From positions 67,080,372 to 67,144,371 of the forward strand of contig CM043953.1 in assembly GCA_014529385.2 (NCBI GenBank): a stretch of DNA of 64,000 nt, in the 5' to 3' direction. Made by a program: the position numbers and the translations under genes. The notes beneath the pieces were generated by a model. The model did no database searches. It worked only from the letters and a program-made list of their open reading frames with translations, and was not told the origin of the DNA. Shown here in pieces: positions 58,141-64,000 of the stretch (position 1 is the first letter of the stretch; every line of letters starts with the position of its first letter). Origin of the DNA: Adiantum capillus-veneris (lineage: Eukaryota > Streptophyta > Polypodiopsida > Polypodiales > Pteridaceae).

Positions 58141-59573
58141 GTGACTTTTTTGAAGAGAGTTTTTTGGTTTATTGTTGACTAGAGTTTCCAATGGGGCCAA
58201 AATCAAATTGTATTATGCTACGTGAGAGGAGACCCCAATAGCACCAATACTTGAAAACCATTCAGACTAAAAAAATGAACCATTATATGAGCAGGAAACA
58301 AGGTATTATTAGTAAGAACCAATTCAAGGCCACATGGAAAAGCGAGATCAAATCTAGACAAAGGTGAACCAGTAATGCTAGTGCAGTTAATGGTCACCAG
58401 CGGGAAATAAATACACTAGTCTTGAAGAGAATCTCGTTAGTAATAATGATAACAACCAACCAATGTAGGAACAACACATCACAAATGGTGCACACAAAAC
58501 CAAGACAGGAGAGGTGTGGATCATTCACGGTGCATGTTCATATAGCAATGAGACAAGTGCGCAATCCTTCACTTTATTCTTGCACGACTTGCACTGTGTC
58601 TTGTAGATCTTCCTCCACCATCTTCTACAAAATCATACCCGCAACAAGAAACCTTGTCTCCACTCACAGTTGCTCCATTCACAATAATTTTTGTTGTCCC
58701 GCACACACTGCTTGGTGTTCCTACTTTTGTTCTCCTACATCAACAAGTGACTACTCTCTTTTCACATAGTATTGTTCACAATGTGTGTATGGACACAAAG
58801 AAGATGTCAGACAAAATGAAAGACACTATGGATGAGATGACAACGCAAAAAAAAAACCCTTTTTTCATTAGTAGTATAAGATGTTGGATCTGTAGCACAC
58901 AACTAAATAGGGAAGTATATTCTCCAAGAGAATTAACATAAGATCATCAAGCTATGGAACTTGGAAGTAGTGGTAGAGGCCACAAAGATCTGTTGTGATC
59001 TTGAGATCACCAAATAGGTAATTGTCACATTTAACCCTATCAAGAGGACAACTAAAGTGAATGGAACATGAATGGAAATTGGCTTAGGTATTTAAGTTGC
59101 CATGTGAAAACAAGGCTGCACCAAGTATTACTCGTGAGGTAAGTTGCTACTTGAAAGAAGATGAGCCAGATAAGTAGAAGCAAAAGTCAGATGGACAAGG
59201 CATTTTAGTGACAACACTAGATTGCACACCAATATACAAACTCATTGATAAAGAAATTAGTCAGAAAAATAGCGGCCACTTATACTTCTATAAAGTTGTT
59301 TCTATGATGTTGGGAAGGGTTCTGGACCCCAAGAGCAATATTAATATATCAACTAGTTTCTATACAGCAATGAAGTGAAGCAGATGACCAAAGTTAGATA
59401 GCAGTGAAGCTTGGTATGTATGATAGTTTCTCTACTAGGCCAACTACACTCCTCTGAATTCCAATGTTAAGAAGGTGTGGACAAAAATAGTTTGGGTTAG
59501 CACAAAAAAAAAAATTAGTCTATCATCATCCTTAGAAGACAATGACACAAAAAAAACTATGAACACTAGGTTG
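58141..59573. other. Decayed DNA, some coding-like text
   Basis: Directly after the right TTAA the plus strand continues the integrase relic weakly. Further on, 59120-59390 (plus) gives a mostly open but broken phrase (VTTLDCTPIYKLIDKEI; HLYFYKVVSMMLGRVLDP) that I cannot assign. Short ORFs at 58422-58941 show no known motif. Confidence 0.4.
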
Positions 59574-60894
59574 GTAATCTAACAGGACATAAAAGTGTCC
59601 TTTCAGGGTTTTGAAAAAAACCTCCAAAACCATAGTAGATCCACTCATTTTGTAAAATCCTTTCATGAGGTTATAGTTCAAGGCCTGCTAAACATGGAAA
59701 TAATAAGAAACTTGTAAAATTTCTCATCTTTTGGTCACACCAAACCTCCAAAGTTGATGGACCAGTGAATTTTCATCAAAACAATCATTTCTTGTGTTTT
59801 GTTGCATAAAAATAAGACTAGGGATTTTTGTAGGACTTGAGATAAATTCCCTAGTTAACTTCAATGGGTTGGTGATCAGAACATATGATTGCTTCTCACT
59901 CACTATTTTTTGTTTTGCCAAAATAAATAGGTACAAAAAAGTTGAATTTTTACCATTTTGCAAACCTATCATCAAAGTTTCTATAGCCACGCACAATACA
60001 AATAATATATGCATGTTTTCTTAGTTCCCTATTGTTCTTTATGTTCATAAGGAGCCATGGAGCATGTCAAAAGAATAATACATCTCTTACAAAGGGAAAT
60101 CTTGGGGACAAAGATGAAGTGTTAAATACAGCAAACATGAAAAAACTGGGTTAAACATTATGAGTTGTAGAATCCCATAGAAACTATTCAATATCTAGCC
60201 AAATTTGATCCTTATTACTAGATATGGTTACTACCTACAAAAAACATGTAGTTGTCACAAGAAACTAACAATATTAAAAAAGCTATACTTGATATACTAG
60301 AATGTTTCGTTTTCTTCCATAATTGAAAAAATCAACCATCGTTGTGTACTATGCAAAATAGGGTATTAGGTGCCCCAAAACTCAAGGAATGTTAGCTTTA
60401 TGTTACAATATGCGACATAGAAAATAAAAAATGAATTTGGATATCATGAAATCCACCCAAAAAATCATAGAAGAGCTAAAATTGGCTAAAAAACAGGATT
60501 TGACAATTTTTGTAATTTGGTTATAACTTACAACTTTAATATTTATTTCTCCCTAGAAGCATCAGGACAGGTTGAGGACTACTAAAGATAGTTCTCTAGC
60601 ATTATAGACCTCACAAACATGAATTCTAGAGTGGTATAGTTGCAAAAAGTTGAAAAAAGCCAAAAACAGGACCCGTTTTTTCACACAGTTTAGGTTGTGA
60701 AATGTTGTGCAAGGACAATGTTAAAGATGGAATTGATATTCCAAAAAAATGTCGAGTTTTTTTCAGCTCATGAGACAACTTTCTAGATAGATAGCACATC
60801 AAAATCCATTCTGAAACTCTTGACATAATTCAAGGAAAATGGTCACTTCACAGGACATAAAAGTGTCCCATTACCAACCTAGTGTTAAGGGTAA
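59574..60894. mobile_element. Non-autonomous element with piggyBac-like termini
   Basis: 1321 bp. The ends are a perfect 15-bp inverted repeat: CACTAGGTTGGTAAT and its complement ATTACCAACCTAGTG. The right flank is TTAA; the left flank is TGAA, one change from TTAA. Inside each end lies GGACATAAAAGTGTCC (59585-59600; 60853-60868), comparable to the palindromes of the element at 54543. No transposase is visible; the interior is AT-rich with only short frames. It is probably mobilised by a related transposase. Confidence 0.85.
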
Positions 60895-60898
60895 AGGC

Positions 60899-62109
60899 AA
60901 AGAAGTGGAAACAATAGGATTATAACAGTCTATACACTTAGACTGAATTAAGCCTATCTAAAGTGCACTAGTCAATAAAGCCATGATGGAGTTTCTCAAT
61001 AACCAGAAGGTGTAAGATGAGGACCACAATAAGGAGCCGAATGATGAAGGGATAGATATTACCAACCATAGTGACAATGATAAGGATGATGATGATGACA
61101 ATAATCTATCATCTCCTCCATCATCGGTATTTACCATATGAGGATTAGAGGGAACTGTGCAGCAGGACTGTAAGGAAAATACACAAGGGAGTTTTGGCAG
61201 ACCAACACAAACAAAAGAGTAGATGGGAATGGATTCTTTTCCATAGCATACAAAACCAGCTAACTAGCAAAAAATGAGACAACAGTCTAGGATTGTCCAA
61301 TGACTCGATAAAGGTAAGAATTTTATTTCAGATTCATTAGACTTTGAATCAGACCACTCTCAAACCATAACTACTCCAATGAATTACTAATGCTCAATAA
61401 GGGACTGAGGAAGCAGAAAGTGCTTGAAATCTATGAGTTTTTCATGATGAAATAGTTTACTCAAACTTGGAAATATTTAAAAGGCTAGATGTGGGTGCTA
61501 GGAAAATAGTAAACATCTAGAAGTTCATCAATTATCATAATCAAGAATTTTTCTAGTTGTTTCCACACCTGAGTTGTGTTCAAGTCTTGGAGAGATTGCC
61601 AGAGTGGTGTCTTAGCACTCACGATATGGCAATGAATCCCTACCTAAGGACACCACTTCTAACTTGAAAGCTCTTGGATTGCAATTGGAAATTATTTTAG
61701 GGAATAAGACAACCTACTACTGCATGAAGGAGATGTTGATTCAAATGCAAATCACAAGAGGGGTCTTGGATCAGCATGTCAAGGAACTATAAGAGAATCA
61801 TGCTAGGACAGAAGACTCGGATGATCTTGAGAGAACATGAACAAAATCTTAAGATTCTCTACCGTCGGATGAGCACCACTAGGAAGATGATGCATCAAAA
61901 AAATTTGATGGTAATGGATTTCTTAGAGTTTGTTCACGATTTACCAGAATTGCTCTATGCCATTTCTGCAAAACAGGAAGACTTGTCTTCCATCTTTATT
62001 GTTAGCCTTTGTAATGACCTGCATTATTCCTTGCACTTGCACACACTACACCAGCAAGGACTAATCTTTACGAATCTCCTTCAATGACGGTAAAATTCAT
62101 AATCTTAGT
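60899..62109 (+). pseudogene. Gag-like relic of unclear family
   Basis: Broken plus-strand frames contain an acidic stretch (NHSDNDKDDDDDNNLSSPPS, about 61070), then QLEIILGNKTTYYCMKEML (about 61690) and a 103-codon frame at 61776-62087. The layout (acidic N-terminus, helical gag-like middle) suggests a retroelement gag, but there is no diagnostic motif. It adjoins, in the opposite direction, an RNase H relic. Confidence 0.35.
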
Positions 62110-62378
62110 TATTAATGTATTTTTCTATGATAGGGACCAATCCTTTGGGAATCCTCCCAGTTGAAGGAAATCATAAACGTCTTGCCATTGTGGATCTTGT
62201 CCATCCTCAATTGTATTCTGGAAAATTTTAGCATCCACTAGTTCATCTTTGAGTCATGCTTAAAATTACCCTTATGTGCTTCTCAAAAGAAAATCAGTAC
62301 CACAATGTGTTTTTCCTGACTCGTGAAAGATTTTGAATTCAAAATCCCTCAAAAACATCACCCATCTAATTAGCCTTC
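62110..62378 (-). pseudogene. Gypsy RNase H / spacer relic
   Basis: On the minus strand the text RRLIRWVMFLRDFEFKI, then HCGTDFLLRS and IEDGQDPQWQDVYDFLQLGG match the end of a gypsy RNase H (W-x-x-x-L-x-x-F-x-F-x-I..DxLSR) and the following spacer. It is cut abruptly at 62379 by the LTR of a family-A element. Confidence 0.7.
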
Positions 62379-63920
62379 TGTAACATTTAATGGCCTAGTA
62401 ACTTATGTGTAGCGGAAAATAGCATGAACATAGTGAGCATTTCATTAGAATAGATTCCTAATGAGAAAACCAAGAGTGCTTAGAGCAACAAAACCATAAC
62501 ACCTAGTTAGATAGCATGAACAACACTTCAAAAGAGAGAGAAATTAAGCAATTGACAGCAGTTGGGGACCGGATTTGCATGGAGCCGGTCCCCCCTCCAA
62601 AAGGCTTTGTATTATGGTTTCTCCCATCAAGAGAGACATTTTACAATACAATTGTTTGTGTTCCTTCATTACTGCAATGAAGATGGAAACTTCAAGCACT
62701 AAGCAATACAGTTATCAAACACAACATCAATTCCCTCACGGTCTCAGACCCAAGACCTCACACACCTTCAAAGACAATGAGAGCTAGCGGGGTATGAGAG
62801 TAGATTGAGAGGAAGAAGGAGTAGTCTTATGAAAAGATGTACATCCCCTCACATAATCACTCATATTACCATAGCTTAGCTTAGTAATTAGCATGGTAGA
62901 GGAGATGAGCATGCAGCTTGGCTCTTGGTTGGATTTGTATCACAAAGCCAAGAGTTGTTGGTGTAGGCCTCCCTTCTCACAAGCTTGGAGAGGTGATAAG
63001 CTTTCCATTAAATATTGAGAAGAGAGAGAGAGTCTTCGTACTCTACACATGAGCTTGTGTGAGTGTGTGTAGATAATTGCCTTAGAAAAATCAGTCCCCT
63101 CTCTCTCTTGGTCGACCCCTCTTTCTATTTGTTATTGCTAGCACCTCATTGGACCTCCCCAAGCTTAGTCAATAGGATTTTAGGATCATAAATGATAGCC
63201 TTTTGACATGTGTCCCCCTTTCCCGTTTTGTGAGAGCTTTAGGTAATTAATAAATGCTACTAAACTCTCATTGGACCCCTTTGTCTCTTGGCCAATAGGA
63301 ATCAGCCCAGCCATTGGGGTGATGAATGCTCATTGGACCCCTTGGGAGACTGCCCAATAGTCTTCTAGAGAGATTAATTCCTATTGGTTATTTTATCAAG
63401 TGTTTTTAAATTAATTACTCTAGCCTAATTTTCATTGGTCCACTCCATGGACATCCAATAGGATTTAAGTACACCTTGTGGGCATCAAGCCTAGGGAGCT
63501 GACATGTGTCCCTCTTTCTCCTTCTGTACAAAGGAAGCTTGTGAGTGTGTGTGTGTGTGTGTGTTTATCTCTTATCCCCTACTTCTTGAGCTCTCCCCCT
63601 CCTATGTAGGAGTTTGTGAAGACTTTTTGGGACACACAGAAAGCATCCAATTTTCCTAAGCCTTTGACCATTGGACACAACCTTTGAATTTTGGTACCTT
63701 AGCATTTTGGAAGTCTTAATGGGATGAACCCTAAGGTCTTTGGAGCCCATTGTTGCACATAGCTCTTTCGCAGATGGCCCCCCCTTTGGATCCCTATTGT
63801 GGCCAGTCTGCCAGCTTAACCAATATTCTAGCTTTTTCTCCGCAGGCACTTTCCCATATTAAATGATTAATTTAACATGATAAAATTATTTAAGAGAATT
63901 AGATATTAGTTATTATGACA
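62379..63920 (-). repeat. 3' LTR of gypsy family A, copy 3 (minus strand)
   Basis: Reverse complement of the LTR at 40797: it starts TGTAACATTTAATGG and ends ..GTTATTATGACA. About 1542 bp. The bases before it, CCTTC, are one target-duplication copy; the other is outside the window. Confidence 0.93.
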
Positions 63921-64000
63921 TGACCTCTCTCTTGAAATCATAGTCGTCCTTGACTATGTGGTAGAGAAGATAAAGCATATTCATTATTCCTTTTTCCTAG
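63921..64000 (-). mobile_element. Start of gypsy copy 3 internal region
   Basis: It matches the reverse complement of the family-A 3' untranslated region (about 410-491 and 40716-40796), so the element extends beyond the right edge. Confidence 0.9.

Noticed and set aside
44490-60000. Right terminus of the CACTA element
   Set aside because: I looked for TAGTG with nearby CGCGGTA motifs and a TTA flank and found none.

Overview
The window looks like nuclear DNA from a land plant with a large, repeat-rich genome. The evidence is the plant-type CACTA transposase with short GT-AG introns, LTR retrotransposons primed by initiator tRNA-Met (TGGTATCAGAGC), a plant L1-type LINE with a DUF4283-like ORF1, and a RepHel Helitron. 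Together with the piggyBac-like element these suggest, without proving, a lineage such as a fern, lycophyte, bryophyte or gymnosperm. I found no convincing host gene, tRNA or rRNA. Almost everything recognisable is mobile DNA in several layers.

Layout, left to right. 1-1849 is the 3' tail and 3' LTR of a Ty3/gypsy element (family A). 3241-3699 is a near-perfect foldback. 4100-5472 is a minus-strand copia gag-protease relic, and 5484-8060 a degenerate minisatellite. 8873-9715 is a plus-strand copia gag relic ending exactly at the 3' terminus of a minus-strand Helitron (9716 to about 22334). The Helitron encodes a Rep/Pif1 helicase followed by a spliced gene ending in a GIY-YIG nuclease domain. 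A GC-rich L1 LINE (12088-18426, perfect 16-bp target duplication) sits inside the helicase gene.

At 22335 a CACTA (En/Spm) element starts with CACTA and TACCGCG-type subterminal motifs. It has a minus-strand TNPA-like gene (24350-22871), a 1.25-kb array of palindromic hairpin units, and a plus-strand tnp2 transposase gene (26579-44455). A family-A gypsy element (28053-42385, perfect TACCT duplication) lies in a transposase intron, 8 bp from the splice acceptor plus its duplicated target. That gypsy's 5' LTR is itself split by a copia element (29329-34818).

The CACTA right end is lost. From about 44490 the sequence is a minus-strand gag relic with a tandem LTR structure (44490-49545), followed by old gypsy-like gag and integrase pieces (49690-54515). 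Those are interrupted by a piggyBac-like element (54543-58136) with TTAA flanks and a decayed but nearly complete transposase. A second, non-autonomous element with related termini lies at 59574-60894. The window ends in a minus-strand gypsy RNase H relic cut by the 3' LTR of a third family-A copy (62379-63920).

All the mobile-element genes are damaged, some only slightly. The copia polyprotein frame keeps one frame over 4.2 kb and is broken only by five TGA codons. The most novel-looking items are the Helitron-linked GIY-YIG gene, the hairpin array between two divergent CACTA genes, and the two piggyBac-like elements.
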